A DNA stretch of 64,000 nucleotides, taken from the NCBI GenBank assembly GCA_964351865.1, contig CAYGPJ010000011.1, positions 1-64,000 of the forward strand, given 5' to 3'. Numbering within the stretch: position 1 is the first letter of the stretch; each line of letters begins with the position of its first letter. Source of the stretch: JBCDJI01 sp964351865. Lineage in GTDB: Bacteria; Verrucomicrobiota; Verrucomicrobiia; Methylacidiphilales; JBCBYL01. A program made the position numbers and the translations under genes. Shown here piece by piece: positions 17,149 to 26,766 of this stretch. Below the pieces are notes generated by a model. The model saw only the letters and a program-made list of their open reading frames with translations, searched no databases and was not told the DNA's origin.

Positions 17149-17871
17149 TCATTCCACCCTCTCGGTAGCAGGAGAAAACAAAATCAGCGTCTCCCATCCG
17201 TCATCCGGCAGAGCGGCTCGCAGCCGCTTTTCCGCTTCCGCTTTAGCCACTTCCAGTAAATCCGAGGCGCGCGCATGCATCTCGGCATCTCGGCGGAAGT
17301 CATTCATCACCAAATTTCGATCGTCATCGGTGACCCGATTCCAGAGCCCGCTTTTTCCCTGTAATTTTAAATCGTCACTCATGTCTATCGAGAGTATCTC
17401 GGGCATCGGCAGGTAGAGATAGACCTGCCGATCTGTCTCATTGACCTCTACCTCAAAACGCTTTTCCAAGTCAAAGCCGGCTTTAGCAATATAGCTGCCG
17501 GATGCGGTAACTTCTTTTTCACTGCGCAGCCATTTACCCTGCCAGGTGTTGGTCAACTGAAACTCCCGCTCAATCAATGCCAGTTCCAGAATCGGTGCAC
17601 TCTGCAGTTGAATCACCTTGGACTGCACCTGAATCTGAGGCGTTACTTGAAATACTTCTTGAATTGCCGCCGCCGCCCGACCCGCCACAGCGCGCATACT
17701 CTCATAGGTGGTTTCCACCATCCGGGCGGGCGCGCGGCTGGCGGATTCAATCACCAGCTTGACCGAAAAAGAAACCGCTAAAATGACCGCGATAAAAATC
17801 AGCCACGTCGGAATCCCGCCTTTTTGCGGCGGGGGCGGCATGGTGGGGTCGTGACCTGCGGAGTGTGTCAC
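17149..17871 (-). CDS. DUF4230-like membrane-anchored protein
   Basis: 240 residues with one N-terminal transmembrane helix (about residues 21-39, WLIFIAVILAVSFSVKLVI) followed by a soluble domain resembling DUF4230, a family of unknown function. It starts at GTG 17871, four bases after the ilvD stop; the ATG at 17841 (MPPPPQKGG) is an alternative that still keeps the anchor. Tight spacing suggests cotranscription with ilvD, but no functional link is known. Confidence 0.7.
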   Translation of the reverse strand: MTHSAGHDPTMPPPPQKGGIPTWLIFIAVILAVSFSVKLVIESASRAPARMVETTYESMRAVAGRAAAAIQEVFQVTPQIQVQSKVIQLQSAPILELALIEREFQLTNTWQGKWLRSEKEVTASGSYIAKAGFDLEKRFEVEVNETDRQVYLYLPMPEILSIDMSDDLKLQGKSGLWNRVTDDDRNLVMNDFRRDAEMHARASDLLEVAKAEAEKRLRAALPDDGWETLILFSPATERVE

Positions 17872-17874
17872 ACG

Positions 17875-19626
17875 CTAGAGATCCAGATGAGCATCTGTCA
17901 CCGCACCCGTTGAGGCACTGCTGACGGTGTGAGCAAACTTGGCCAGAACTCCCGCCTCGTAATTTGGCTTGGGCTTCTTCCATGCGGCACGTCGTTTTTT
18001 GAGCTCTGCGGCACTGACACCAACATTAATCTGGCGCTTCTCCGCATCAATCGTGATCACATCACCATTTTTAACCAGTGCCAACGGCCCGCCGACGTAC
18101 GCTTCCGGCGAAATATGACCGACTACAAATCCATGCGTCCCTCCAGAAAAGCGACCGTCCGTCACCAAAGCGACATCATTGCCCAATCCTAATCCCATAA
18201 TGGCAGAAGTCGGTGATAACATTTCACGCATGCCTGGCCCCCCTTTGGGCCCTTCATAACGAATGACAATGACATCACCTTTTTTGATCTTGCCAGCCAG
18301 AATGGCATCCATCGCTTTGGGTTCGGAACCATAAACCCGTGCTTTACCCTTGAAGACTAACCCCTCCTTGCCTGAAATCTTCGCCACCGACCCTTCCGGT
18401 GCCAGATTCCCGTAAAGCACGACGAGATGGCCGTCTTTCTTGATCGGCTCAGCCAACGGACGAATGATTGTCTGCCATTTAGGATAGGGCTTCGTGCCAC
18501 GCAAGTTCTGCGCCACGGTCTTTCCCGTCACGGTCATGCAATCCCCATGCAACAAGCCGGCATCCAGCAAGATCTTCATCAGCGGCACGATCCCGCCAAT
18601 CGCAATCAATTCGGACATCATATGTTTTCCGCTTGGCTTGAGATCCGCCAGCACCGGAGTTTTCTTGGCAATGCGCGTGAAGTCATCAATCGTCAGCTTC
18701 ACTTTCGCAGCATGAGCAATGGCCAGCAGGTGCAACACCGCATTGGTGGAACCGCCAAGTGCCATCACCACCGTAATCGCATTTTCAAAAGCTTTACGTG
18801 TCATGATATCGCGAGGACGAATGTTCTGATTAATCAGATTCAATACCGCCTGCCCCGCTGAGTAGGAGTCCTTTTTCTTGGCCGGCGAAACCGCAGCCTG
18901 GGCCGAACTGTTCGGCAGGCTCATCCCCATTGCTTCAATCGCGGAGGCCATGGTGTTAGCGGTATACATGCCTCCACAGGAACCCGGACCGGGGATCGCA
19001 CAGGATTCCACCGCGTCGAGTCGCTTATCCGAAATGGCTCCGCGCGCATGTTGTCCCACCGCTTCAAAAACCGAGACGATATCCAGTTTTTCATCCGGCT
19101 TGCGGGTAATACAGCCGGGAAGAATCGTTCCGCCATAAACAAAGACCGCCGGACGATTCAGCCGCGCGATGGCGATCATGCAGCCCGGCATGTTTTTATC
19201 GCAGCCGCCGATCGCAACCGCACCATCCAGATTCTCGCAACCCATCACGGTTTCGATGGAGTCAGCAATAACTTCACGCGAAACCAGCGAGTATTTCATG
19301 CCTTCGGTTCCCATCGAAATACCGTCGGAAATGGTAATGGTATTAAAGATAATCGCTTTACCACCCGCCTGATCCGCTCCCTTGGCCGACTCTTTGGCCA
19401 ACTCGTCGATATGCATGTTACACGGCGTCACCATGCTCCAGGTGGAAGCGATACCGATCTGAGACTTTTTGAAATCTGCTTTTTTGAAGCCTACCGGATA
19501 GAGCATGGAGCGACTGGGCGCGCGCTCCGGACCGTCGACCATCGGACCAGAGAACTGACGATGAGCGGAAGGTTGCTTAGTTTTACCGGATGAACTCGAT
19601 GATGCCGTTTTCTTTTTTGATGCCAT
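17875..19626 (-). CDS. ilvD: Dihydroxy-acid dehydratase
   Basis: 583-residue iron-sulfur enzyme of branched-chain amino acid synthesis, converting 2,3-dihydroxy-isovalerate (or -methylvalerate) to the 2-keto acid. Conserved cysteines are in AIGGCDKNMPGC and GPGSCGGMYTANTM; the C-terminal ILSPTSAIMG-like and DGRFSGGTHGFVVGH motifs are present. Residues 1-40 are a Ser/Lys-rich extension before the IlvD core. No other ilv gene is nearby. It is divergent from the lipoprotein gene that begins about 85 bases away. Confidence 0.96.
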   Translation of the reverse strand: MASKKKTASSSSSGKTKQPSAHRQFSGPMVDGPERAPSRSMLYPVGFKKADFKKSQIGIASTWSMVTPCNMHIDELAKESAKGADQAGGKAIIFNTITISDGISMGTEGMKYSLVSREVIADSIETVMGCENLDGAVAIGGCDKNMPGCMIAIARLNRPAVFVYGGTILPGCITRKPDEKLDIVSVFEAVGQHARGAISDKRLDAVESCAIPGPGSCGGMYTANTMASAIEAMGMSLPNSSAQAAVSPAKKKDSYSAGQAVLNLINQNIRPRDIMTRKAFENAITVVMALGGSTNAVLHLLAIAHAAKVKLTIDDFTRIAKKTPVLADLKPSGKHMMSELIAIGGIVPLMKILLDAGLLHGDCMTVTGKTVAQNLRGTKPYPKWQTIIRPLAEPIKKDGHLVVLYGNLAPEGSVAKISGKEGLVFKGKARVYGSEPKAMDAILAGKIKKGDVIVIRYEGPKGGPGMREMLSPTSAIMGLGLGNDVALVTDGRFSGGTHGFVVGHISPEAYVGGPLALVKNGDVITIDAEKRQINVGVSAAELKKRRAAWKKPKPNYEAGVLAKFAHTVSSASTGAVTDAHLDL

Positions 19627-19709
19627 ATATGTGCCATTCCAACAGATTCCCGGCAGGAATCAAAAAATTTTATTGGGTTTTTATCCGGATCAGCGCACTC
19701 TCTTCAGAC

Positions 19710-20258
19710 GTGAGGGAATCAATCCATAACGCCAATGCCTTGCTGGCAGCCATTATGAGCTGCCTGATCCTGTTTGCTGGATGTAGCCAAGGGCCTGATC
19801 AACCACCCCCACGCACCATCAACCCTTTCCCCGTGCCGGAGTTTGAACTCCCCACTCCCGATGGTAAAACCATCTCCAGTGACATGCTGAAGGGCAAAAT
19901 CTCCCTGATCAATTTCTGGACGACCTGGTCTCCTGCCTCCATCCGCCAGGCCAACGAACTGATCGCCCTGCGCGAGCGCTATCAGGAATCCGGTATCCAG
20001 ATTATCGGCATTGCCGTCTCCACCGATAAATCCATCGAAGATATAAAATCCTTCGTTGCGCATGAAAAATTTGATTATCCGATCGGTATTGCCGACCGTA
20101 ATTTTCACCATCAGTTCAAGGGAATCGACGCTATCCCCAGCACCTTCGTGGTGGATCCGGACGGGATGATCGTCAACCGCTACACCGGCGTGGCCCTACC
20201 CGACGAACTCGATACCGAAGTCCGTTACCTGCTGGCTCGTGAAAAAGAAAAGCAGTAA
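19710..20258 (+). CDS. TlpA/AhpC-type thioredoxin-fold lipoprotein lacking CxxC
   Basis: Thioredoxin-fold protein of the TlpA/ResA type, probably a periplasmic lipoprotein. GTG 19710 gives a short basic start, then a hydrophobic segment ending in LILFAGC, a plausible lipobox; TTG 19740 and ATG 19755 are alternatives. An ATG at 19590 lies within the opposite-strand ilvD and is unlikely. The fold signatures PEFELPTPDGKTIS, LINFWTTW, IIGIAVSTDK and IPSTFVVDPDGMIV are clear, but the active-site CxxC is replaced by SPAS, so it cannot do thiol-disulfide exchange in the usual way. Confidence 0.8.
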   Translation: MRESIHNANALLAAIMSCLILFAGCSQGPDQPPPRTINPFPVPEFELPTPDGKTISSDMLKGKISLINFWTTWSPASIRQANELIALRERYQESGIQIIGIAVSTDKSIEDIKSFVAHEKFDYPIGIADRNFHHQFKGIDAIPSTFVVDPDGMIVNRYTGVALPDELDTEVRYLLAREKEKQ

Positions 20259-20526
20259 CGCCTCCCATCAGCCGAGTCGCCCCTTCGGGCCAATCGGCAC
20301 CATCGTCATCGATGGTTTTGTGTTTTTCTTCATGTTGTTACCCGGCGGCTTGATCACTTTCCACGCCATTCAGGACATGCGCGACCAACTGAGTCAGTCC
20401 GCCCCCCTCCCTGCTCTGACCGGCACCGCCATCGCGATTCTGTTGGGATGCCTGTTATTTGTGACTGGCGTCTTGATTCTGTGGAAGATTTGCACCCCCG
20501 CTTCCACCTCAACCGAGACTTTATAA
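20239..20526 (+). CDS. Small two-helix membrane protein
   Basis: 95 residues starting at GTG 20239, overlapping the preceding gene by 20 bases. Two hydrophobic segments (about residues 22-42 and 67-88) with a polar loop and a basic N-terminus (MKKKSSNASH). No family recognised. The overlap suggests coexpression with the thioredoxin-fold lipoprotein. Confidence 0.55.
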   Translation: MKKKSSNASHQPSRPFGPIGTIVIDGFVFFFMLLPGGLITFHAIQDMRDQLSQSAPLPALTGTAIAILLGCLLFVTGVLILWKICTPASTSTETL

Positions 20527-20556
20527 TCTGCCGTTTGCGGTTAAACTATTCCCCCA

Positions 20557-20922
20557 ATGACGGAAACTGCCCACCAAGCCAGACTCGACCAAATCCTTGA
20601 GCGTCTCGAAACGCGCTCAGGACAATGCCCCGGCATGTTTCCGGTCAGGACTCAGCTACATTGGCGGCAGCTCGCACGACTGCATCAACCCACCGCTGAT
20701 GAATCCGTCGAAACGCTGTGGGAAACCCTCGAAGCCTTTGACCGCGATCCCGAACTGGCGCATCAAGCTCTCAATCATCTGTTAGCGCAGCAAGCGCCCG
20801 TCTCCCTCATGTCAGTGAATGACGATCCCAAAGTGACGGCCCAGAGTCGTCGCGCAGCCATTGAGACTTTGCTCGCACCTCACGATTCCGCTTGTCAAAA
20901 ACCAGTGAAAAAGACAGCCTGA
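20557..20922 (+). CDS. Hypothetical protein, soluble and helical
   Basis: 121 residues, no signal peptide or membrane segment, predicted mostly helical from its Leu/Ala/Glu/His pattern (RLDQILERLETR near the start). It lies 30 bases after the small membrane protein and 7 bases before lemA, so it probably belongs to the same transcript. I do not recognise it. Confidence 0.6.
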   Translation: MTETAHQARLDQILERLETRSGQCPGMFPVRTQLHWRQLARLHQPTADESVETLWETLEAFDRDPELAHQALNHLLAQQAPVSLMSVNDDPKVTAQSRRAAIETLLAPHDSACQKPVKKTA

Positions 20923-20929
20923 CAACGCT

Positions 20930-21541
20930 ATGGCTATCACCCTCATTATCCTACTCGTCATTCTCGCCATCATCGTCATCGCTGCCATTGCGGTAGCCGC
21001 CTTCGGTGTCGGAATCTACAACCGCCTCGTCACGCTCCGCAATCGCTTCGAAAACGCCTTCGCCCAGATCGATGTGCAACTCAAGCGCCGCTACGACCTG
21101 ATCCCGAATCTGGTAGAAACCGCGAAAGGTTACCTCGATCACGAGCGTGAAACGCTGGAGGCCGTCATCGCCGCGCGTAACCAAGCCGCCGGTGCCGGTG
21201 CCCAAGCCGCTGAAAATCCAGGTGATGCCGGGTCTATGAAAAGCTTAGCCGGTGCCGAAGCCGGACTGGCCGGAGCACTGGGAAGACTCTTTGCCGTGGT
21301 GGAAGCCTATCCCGACCTCAAGGCTAATCAGAATATGATGCAGCTCACCGAAGAACTGACCTCTACCGAAAACAAGATCTCCTTTGCCCGCCAGGCTTAC
21401 AATGATGCGGTGATGGTTTACAACAGTCAGCGCGAGCAGTTCCCGAATAATATCGTCGCCAACTTCACCAACTTCAAGGAAGCCGCTTACTTCGAAATCG
21501 AAGACGAAAAAGAAAAAGAAGCTCCCAAAGTTTCTTTCTAA
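20930..21541 (+). CDS. lemA: LemA family protein
   Basis: 203-residue protein with one N-terminal transmembrane helix (residues 3-25) and the LemA four-helix domain: YNRLVTLRNRFENAFAQIDVQLKRRYDLIPNLVETAKGY is typical, as is the C-terminal FPNNIVANFTNFKEAAYFE. Function is poorly known; lemA is very often found beside an M48 protease, as here (gene 190 bases downstream). Confidence 0.95.
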   Translation: MAITLIILLVILAIIVIAAIAVAAFGVGIYNRLVTLRNRFENAFAQIDVQLKRRYDLIPNLVETAKGYLDHERETLEAVIAARNQAAGAGAQAAENPGDAGSMKSLAGAEAGLAGALGRLFAVVEAYPDLKANQNMMQLTEELTSTENKISFARQAYNDAVMVYNSQREQFPNNIVANFTNFKEAAYFEIEDEKEKEAPKVSF

Positions 21542-21730
21542 CTGCGGCTGGTTGAGCCGCAGATGGGAACCGAATTCACACAGATTTTCAGGAACATCCG
21601 AAAAATTTAAATATTGTTTATAAATTTTAAGCAATGCAGTCCTTGACGTCCAACTCTGCGTTCAACTGCGGCCACCCCGTCCCCATGAAATTAGTGTTCA
21701 TTAGCGTTCATTAGCGGTTCACCCCTTCCC

Positions 21731-23749
21731 GTGGATTTTTTCGAACATCAGGATCAGGCCCGCAAGCGAACCCGCACGCTCGTCATTTATTTTGCCATCT
21801 CAGTCATCCTGACGATGGTGGCGATTTATGCGTTGTGCGCCCTTGGCCTCAGCTATCTGACCTCTGATTCCGCACCTGATTCGCCTTATCAAAGCAGACA
21901 AAGCCTGGATCTGAACTGGCTGGAGCCGATGACAGATGGGTTACCCTTCGACACCGAACTGATGCTGATGGTCTTTCTGATCACCGGCGCCATCATCTTT
22001 CTCGGTAGCAGCGTCAAGACCTTCCAGCTTTCCAAAGGAGGGAAATCCATCGCCATCATGCTGGGCGGCCAACGCCTCCAGCCCAATACGGGATCCCCTC
22101 AGGAGAAACGACTCCTCAACATCGTCGAAGAAATGGCCATCGCCTCCGGCAGCCCGATCCCGGAAGTATATCTGCTGCCGCAGGAAACCTCCATCAACGC
22201 CTTCGCCGCAGGATTCACCCCGTCTGATGCCGCCATCGGGGTGACCCGTGGCACCATGGAACTACTCACACGGGATGAACTGCAAGGAGTCATCGCCCAT
22301 GAATTCAGCCATATTCTGAATGGCGACATGCGACTCAACATGCAGATGACCTGCCTGACCCATGGGATTCTTTTCATCGCCGAAGCAGGGATTATGTTGC
22401 TGCGACTCCCCTTCCGCGGCGCGCTGTATCTGTCCGCTTCCCGCGACTCAAAAAAGGGCGGCATGCCCGTCCAACTTATTCTCGGCATGTTAGCGGTGGG
22501 AGTCATGCTGATGCTGGTGGGTTCCATCGGCTATTTCTTTGCCCAACTCATCAAAAGCGCCGTATCACGCCAGCGGGAATTTCTGGCCGACGCCGCCGCG
22601 GTTCAGTTTACCCGCAATCCGGAAGGCATCGGTATGGCACTGAAAAAAATCGGCGGATTATCTATCGGCAGCACCATCACCGCTTCCCAAAATGCGGAAG
22701 CCAGCCACTTCTTTTTTGCCAACGGTCTGGCCTCATCCTGGTTCGAAATGTTTGCCACCCATCCGCCGCTGGCAGAGCGGATCGCGGTCATCGACCCCTC
22801 TTTTGATGGAACCTTTCCCAAGGTGAAGGCACTCCGGCCGGATCCGATCGTTGAAGATGGCACCTACCAGAAAAAAACTCAGGAACGCCCCGGCATCTTC
22901 ATCGGAGACCAAGGCACCGTTCAAGTCGCCGGACTGGTAGCCAGTGCCGGACAACTCACCCCGACAGCTATCGCAGCCGCGCACGCCATGACACAGTCGC
23001 TGCCCGCTCCGCTCTACGCTGCATCCCATGATCCTTTCGGAGCCCGCGCCGTCGCCTACGGATTACTGCTTTCCGAGGACACCGAGGTCGCTGACTCTCA
23101 GCGCGAACTGCTGCAGCAACAGGCAGATCCCGCCGTCCTGCAAGAACTCGAGCGATTGATGCCCGAGTTTGCAAACATCAAGACACGCCAGCATCTGGTA
23201 CTGGTCGATCTCTGTATTCCAGCCTTGCGCCAGCTCAGCCCCGAGCAATATCAAACCTTCCGCCACATCGTTTCCGGCTTAGCAGCTGCCGATCAAGCCA
23301 TCAGCCTCTTTGAATACTGTCTGGAAAAAGTGCTGATCCGCCATCTTGATTCCTCATTTAACCCAATCCAGGCCACACGCCCCAGTGTCCATAGCCTGCT
23401 GCCAGTGTGGCAGGAATGCATCCAGTTGCTCGGTGCGCTAGCCTATGTGGAAAGCGAGACCTACGAAGAGGCACAAGCCGCCTTTGATGCCGGCATCCAG
23501 CAACTCAATCTGGCCAATCGGGACGCCACGCTCCCCGCCCGTGAACAAGCCGGTCTGGTTCAGGTGGATGCTGCACTCAACGCCTGTGCCGGACTCACAC
23601 CGATGCATAAGCGAAATCTACTCTTCGCTTGCTCTCAGGTCGTGCTGAAGTTTCGCGGCTGTGGTAATGAAGAAGCCGAATTGATCCGGGCTATCGCCGA
23701 CACCCTGGACTGCCCGCTCCCTCCCTTCATTGCGGAGCAAATGGCCTGA
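21731..23749 (+). CDS. M48 family (HtpX-like) membrane metalloprotease
   Basis: 672 residues. Transmembrane segments at about 18-42 and 75-95 precede the catalytic zinc motif HEFSH in VIAHEFSHILNGDM near residue 191; further membrane segments follow (about 222-240, 253-278) and the glutamate ligand lies in REFLADAAAVQF. After the HtpX-like core, residues about 400-670 form an additional soluble region found in long LemA-associated M48 proteins. Likely a membrane quality-control protease. Start is GTG 21731; no in-frame ATG precedes the first helix. Confidence 0.92.
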   Translation: MDFFEHQDQARKRTRTLVIYFAISVILTMVAIYALCALGLSYLTSDSAPDSPYQSRQSLDLNWLEPMTDGLPFDTELMLMVFLITGAIIFLGSSVKTFQLSKGGKSIAIMLGGQRLQPNTGSPQEKRLLNIVEEMAIASGSPIPEVYLLPQETSINAFAAGFTPSDAAIGVTRGTMELLTRDELQGVIAHEFSHILNGDMRLNMQMTCLTHGILFIAEAGIMLLRLPFRGALYLSASRDSKKGGMPVQLILGMLAVGVMLMLVGSIGYFFAQLIKSAVSRQREFLADAAAVQFTRNPEGIGMALKKIGGLSIGSTITASQNAEASHFFFANGLASSWFEMFATHPPLAERIAVIDPSFDGTFPKVKALRPDPIVEDGTYQKKTQERPGIFIGDQGTVQVAGLVASAGQLTPTAIAAAHAMTQSLPAPLYAASHDPFGARAVAYGLLLSEDTEVADSQRELLQQQADPAVLQELERLMPEFANIKTRQHLVLVDLCIPALRQLSPEQYQTFRHIVSGLAAADQAISLFEYCLEKVLIRHLDSSFNPIQATRPSVHSLLPVWQECIQLLGALAYVESETYEEAQAAFDAGIQQLNLANRDATLPAREQAGLVQVDAALNACAGLTPMHKRNLLFACSQVVLKFRGCGNEEAELIRAIADTLDCPLPPFIAEQMA

Positions 23750-23857
23750 ATTGACCCGAAATGCGAGATTTAGAGCTTGGTCGACCAATTAGTCATTGCC
23801 AATTCACCTAAGTCCCCATAACTTAAGCGCTTGGAAAGGAGAGCAGACCAGTTCTCC

Positions 23858-23936
23858 GACTTTGATCACATTGCTGAGAGAGTTCAGATCAAAGTCGATT
23901 AGCGACGTAAGTATATTTAAATCTCTCAGCCTGAAC
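23858..23936. other. Structured intergenic region upstream of RRM gene
   Basis: In the gene-free stretch 23750-24202, bases 23858-23868 pair perfectly with 23887-23897 (11 bp). The 18-base loop contains 23873-23881, exactly complementary to 23922-23930, allowing a pseudoknot or an alternative stem. A smaller hairpin is at 23837-23856. It could be a structured leader or small RNA; nothing else is evident in the stretch. Confidence 0.4.
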
Positions 23937-24202
23937 GTTTAAGAACTTATAAAAAAATTATGGTAGGCAAAGCAGGCAACGAAAGACAGCTTTGCGGTTT
24001 TCGAGAGTGAATTTAGGAACTTAGTGATTAATAATTAAGAATTAAGTCATGGGAACCCTTTTAATACAGGTTACAGCACCAGTCAGGACGCGACGATTTA
24101 CATCGACTCGTGCACACTGAGCTTCCCGCTAAGAAAAACACTCAGCCGCAACTCTGATCCTCGTCCCTGCCCGCCGGACCTCTGGTCTGCCCAGCAACAC
24201 AC

Positions 24203-24721
24203 ATGGATAATGCAACACAAGGATCCGAAAGAAGATCCTCAAACAACCGACGCGGTCGTAACAATAGCAACCGCAATCGTAACAACAACCGTGGACGTGG
24301 AGGACGTAACCGTTCCCCTAAAGCCGCACCGAAGAAAAAACAGAATCCCATTCTGGCTTTCTTCTCCAATCTCTTTGGCATCAGCTCGAAGCCTCAGAAA
24401 TCCAAACCGCGTAAGGAGCGTGCTGCTTCCGAAAGAAAAGCCCACACTTCTAAGCCTGCGGATGAACAACCTACTGTCACCTCCGCTCGCCTCTATATCG
24501 GCAACCTCTCCTACGACACCGCCGAAAGCGATCTCTTTGATCACTTCGGAACCGTCGGTCAGGTGAAAGCCGCTGAAATCGTGCGCGACCGCAATGACCG
24601 CTCCAAGGGCTTCGGCTTCGTGGAAATGAATTCCGTTGAAATGGCACAGACCGCTTCGGAAAAATTCCACCGCACCGATTACATGGGCCGACAGATCATC
24701 GTCGCCGGCGCAAAAAACTGA
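24203..24721 (+). CDS. RRM-domain RNA-binding protein
   Basis: 172 residues. Residues 1-45 are low-complexity and rich in Arg, Asn and Gly (RGRNNSNRNRNNNRGRG), followed by a basic linker and a C-terminal RNA recognition motif at about residues 95-170 with RNP2 LYIGNL and RNP1 KGFGFVEM. Bacterial RRM proteins of this kind are often cold- or stress-responsive RNA chaperones. The disordered N-terminal arm could favour phase separation or RNA annealing; that is inference. Confidence 0.9.
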   Translation: MDNATQGSERRSSNNRRGRNNSNRNRNNNRGRGGRNRSPKAAPKKKQNPILAFFSNLFGISSKPQKSKPRKERAASERKAHTSKPADEQPTVTSARLYIGNLSYDTAESDLFDHFGTVGQVKAAEIVRDRNDRSKGFGFVEMNSVEMAQTASEKFHRTDYMGRQIIVAGAKN

Positions 24722-24743
24722 TTAAATAAAATTCTTCAACCCA

Positions 24744-24773
24744 AAGGCTGCTCTCACAAGGAGCAGCCTTTTT
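24744..24773 (+). terminator. Terminator after RRM gene
   Basis: A 10-bp perfect stem (AAGGCTGCTC / GAGCAGCCTT), 7-base loop and a T-run. Confidence 0.95.
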
Positions 24774-24786
24774 GTTAACCCAGTCA

Positions 24787-24862
24787 GGTAGGGCGTGTTG
24801 TCCTCAACGCGCCAGGCGAAGCCACTGAAAAAGCGGTTTAGGACAAACCACCCTACCTACAG
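24787..24862. repeat. GTAGGGCG-family intergenic repeat
   Basis: GTAGGGCGTGTTGTCC at the left is mirrored by GGACAAACCACCCTAC at the right. Relatives occur at 16735, 27855 and 33359. No ORF. Confidence 0.6.
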
Positions 24863-25004
24863 TAACCCACTCGGGGAAAACCCTCACTCCTTTCCCCAAA
24901 GCAAGTCATCCTCAAGCTGCCACAACTGCCCCCCGGATTCTGCTTGAAGCATCCTATCGACCTTAGCAGACTCTCAACCCTGCGTTCAGCGCTCTACACC
25001 TGCC

Positions 25005-26702
25005 ATGAAATTCCTCGCCTCCCAATTCACCTACTTCGTCAGTGACCCCACGACACGCAGAAATCTTGATGCCCTCAAAAAATACCTCTTCTTCCTGGTC
25101 GCCATCATCGTTTTCTACTCGCTCACCTTCCATATGGTCATGTTGTATGAAGGCCAGCAACATTCCTGGCTGACCGGATTCTACTGGACGCTGACCGTAA
25201 TGAGCACGCTGGGATTTGGCGACATCACCTTCCACAGCGATCTCGGTCGCCTCTTCAGCATCTTAGTGCTGGTCTCCGGCATCGTGCTGCTGCTGATTAT
25301 GCTGCCGTTTGCCTTCATCCGCTTCTTTTACGCCCCCTGGCTGGAAGCTCAAATCCGCGCCAAAGTCACCCGCAAGCTGCCACCCGATGTCACCGACCAC
25401 GTCATCATCTGCCAGCGCGACTCCATCACGCGCCGCCTTATCCAAAAGCTTACCCTGAATAAAATTCCTTACTGCATCATTGAAGAAGATCCTTTGGTGG
25501 CCATTCAAATGCGGGAAGAAGGTCTGAATGTCGTGGCGGGCGACCTGATTGATCCCGCGACTTACGAGGCCGTCAACATCGACCAGGCCCGACTGGTGCT
25601 GGCCAACTCCGAAGACACGCTCAACACCGGCATCATTCTCACCGTGCGGGCGCTGAATGAACAGGTGCCGATCGTTGCGATTTCCGAGGAGGTCGACTCA
25701 ATTGATATCTTTGCCCTCAGCGGCGCCACCTATCTGCTGCCATTGAAGCTCAAACTGGGCGAATCCCTTGCCACCCGCATCAGTGCTGGCGCAGGCACCG
25801 CTCATCAAGTCGGGCAATATAAGGATCTGGTGATTGTCGAATTTCTGGTTCACGACACCCCACTGACCGGAGTCACCTTGCGCGAAGCCAACATTCGCGA
25901 AAAAACCGGCATGAACGTGGTCGGCATCTGGGAAGCCGGCCATCTCGTCTCTGTCAATCCGCTCAAACCACTCACCGACACCTCGGTTCCAGTCGCTATC
26001 GGCACCAGAGAGCAGGTCAAAAAACTGAATAAACTACTGGGCCAACGCGATAACCAGCAGCACAAAGTACTCGTCATCGGTGGAGGAATCGTCGGACGCG
26101 CCACCGCCCGCAAACTCAAAATGCGCGGTGTTCATGTCCGCATCCTCGACAGCGACCCGACACTCAAAGAAGAGCTGGAACGTTACTGTGATCAAGTCAT
26201 CATCGGCAAGGCCACTGACCATAAAGCATTACAGGAGGCCGGCATCAATGAAGTCAGCGCCATCGCCTTGACGACCCATGACGATGCCCAGAACATCCAC
26301 CTCTCCGTTTTCTTCCGCCGTATGCATCCACAACTCGGTATTGTCAGTCGCCTGACGCGTATTCGAAATATTGAAGCTATCTACCGGGCCGGCTCCGATT
26401 TCGTATTGAGTTATGCCTCGCTGGGGTGTGAATTCATCACCGCCTACCTGCTAAATCGCGAGCCCGTTATGGTGGGAGAAGGTGCCGACTTCTTTTCCGT
26501 GGTCGTGCCCGCTAAATTGGAAAATAAAGTTTTAGCCGAAAGCGGTATCGGAGCCGAAACCGGACTGGTCGTTATCGCCATCGAAGCCGGCGAAACCACT
26601 ATCACCAACCCCCCGGCAAAAACCGTCCTCAACCCCGGTGCCAAACTCATCATGCTCGGCACCAACGATCAGCGCGCCCAATTCAATAAGGTCTACGCCT
26701 AG
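25005..26702 (+). CDS. Potassium channel / TrkA-N (RCK) domain protein
   Basis: 565-residue K+ channel with two transmembrane helices (about residues 26-48 and 82-105) around a pore loop TMSTLGFGD, a TVGYG-like selectivity filter variant. Two cytosolic RCK (TrkA_N/TrkA_C) units follow: the first begins near residue 128 (VIICQRDSITRRLIQKL) and lacks the glycine-rich nucleotide loop, while the second near 350 has VIGGGIVGRATARKL, typical of NAD/ATP binding. Monocistronic by position, ended by a REP-like hairpin. Confidence 0.92.
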   Translation: MKFLASQFTYFVSDPTTRRNLDALKKYLFFLVAIIVFYSLTFHMVMLYEGQQHSWLTGFYWTLTVMSTLGFGDITFHSDLGRLFSILVLVSGIVLLLIMLPFAFIRFFYAPWLEAQIRAKVTRKLPPDVTDHVIICQRDSITRRLIQKLTLNKIPYCIIEEDPLVAIQMREEGLNVVAGDLIDPATYEAVNIDQARLVLANSEDTLNTGIILTVRALNEQVPIVAISEEVDSIDIFALSGATYLLPLKLKLGESLATRISAGAGTAHQVGQYKDLVIVEFLVHDTPLTGVTLREANIREKTGMNVVGIWEAGHLVSVNPLKPLTDTSVPVAIGTREQVKKLNKLLGQRDNQQHKVLVIGGGIVGRATARKLKMRGVHVRILDSDPTLKEELERYCDQVIIGKATDHKALQEAGINEVSAIALTTHDDAQNIHLSVFFRRMHPQLGIVSRLTRIRNIEAIYRAGSDFVLSYASLGCEFITAYLLNREPVMVGEGADFFSVVVPAKLENKVLAESGIGAETGLVVIAIEAGETTITNPPAKTVLNPGAKLIMLGTNDQRAQFNKVYA

Positions 26703-26712
26703 ACGGGAACTC

Positions 26713-26760
26713 AATTGGGGACGGAGGTAAATTCAGCAGAATTTACCTCCGTCCCCAATT
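26713..26760. repeat. REP-like hairpin, 21-bp stem
   Basis: Bases 26713-26733 and 26740-26760 are perfect inverted repeats around a 6-base loop, with the GGGGACGGAGGTAA core also found at 3990 and inside the MITE copies. It lies between the convergent channel gene and pyrE. Confidence 0.88.
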
Positions 26761-26766
26761 AGCGGT

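Noticed and set aside
19590..19709. Upstream extension of the thioredoxin-fold lipoprotein from ATG 19590
   Set aside because: It would overlap the start of ilvD on the other strand and would bury the signal peptide; GTG 19710 is more sensible.
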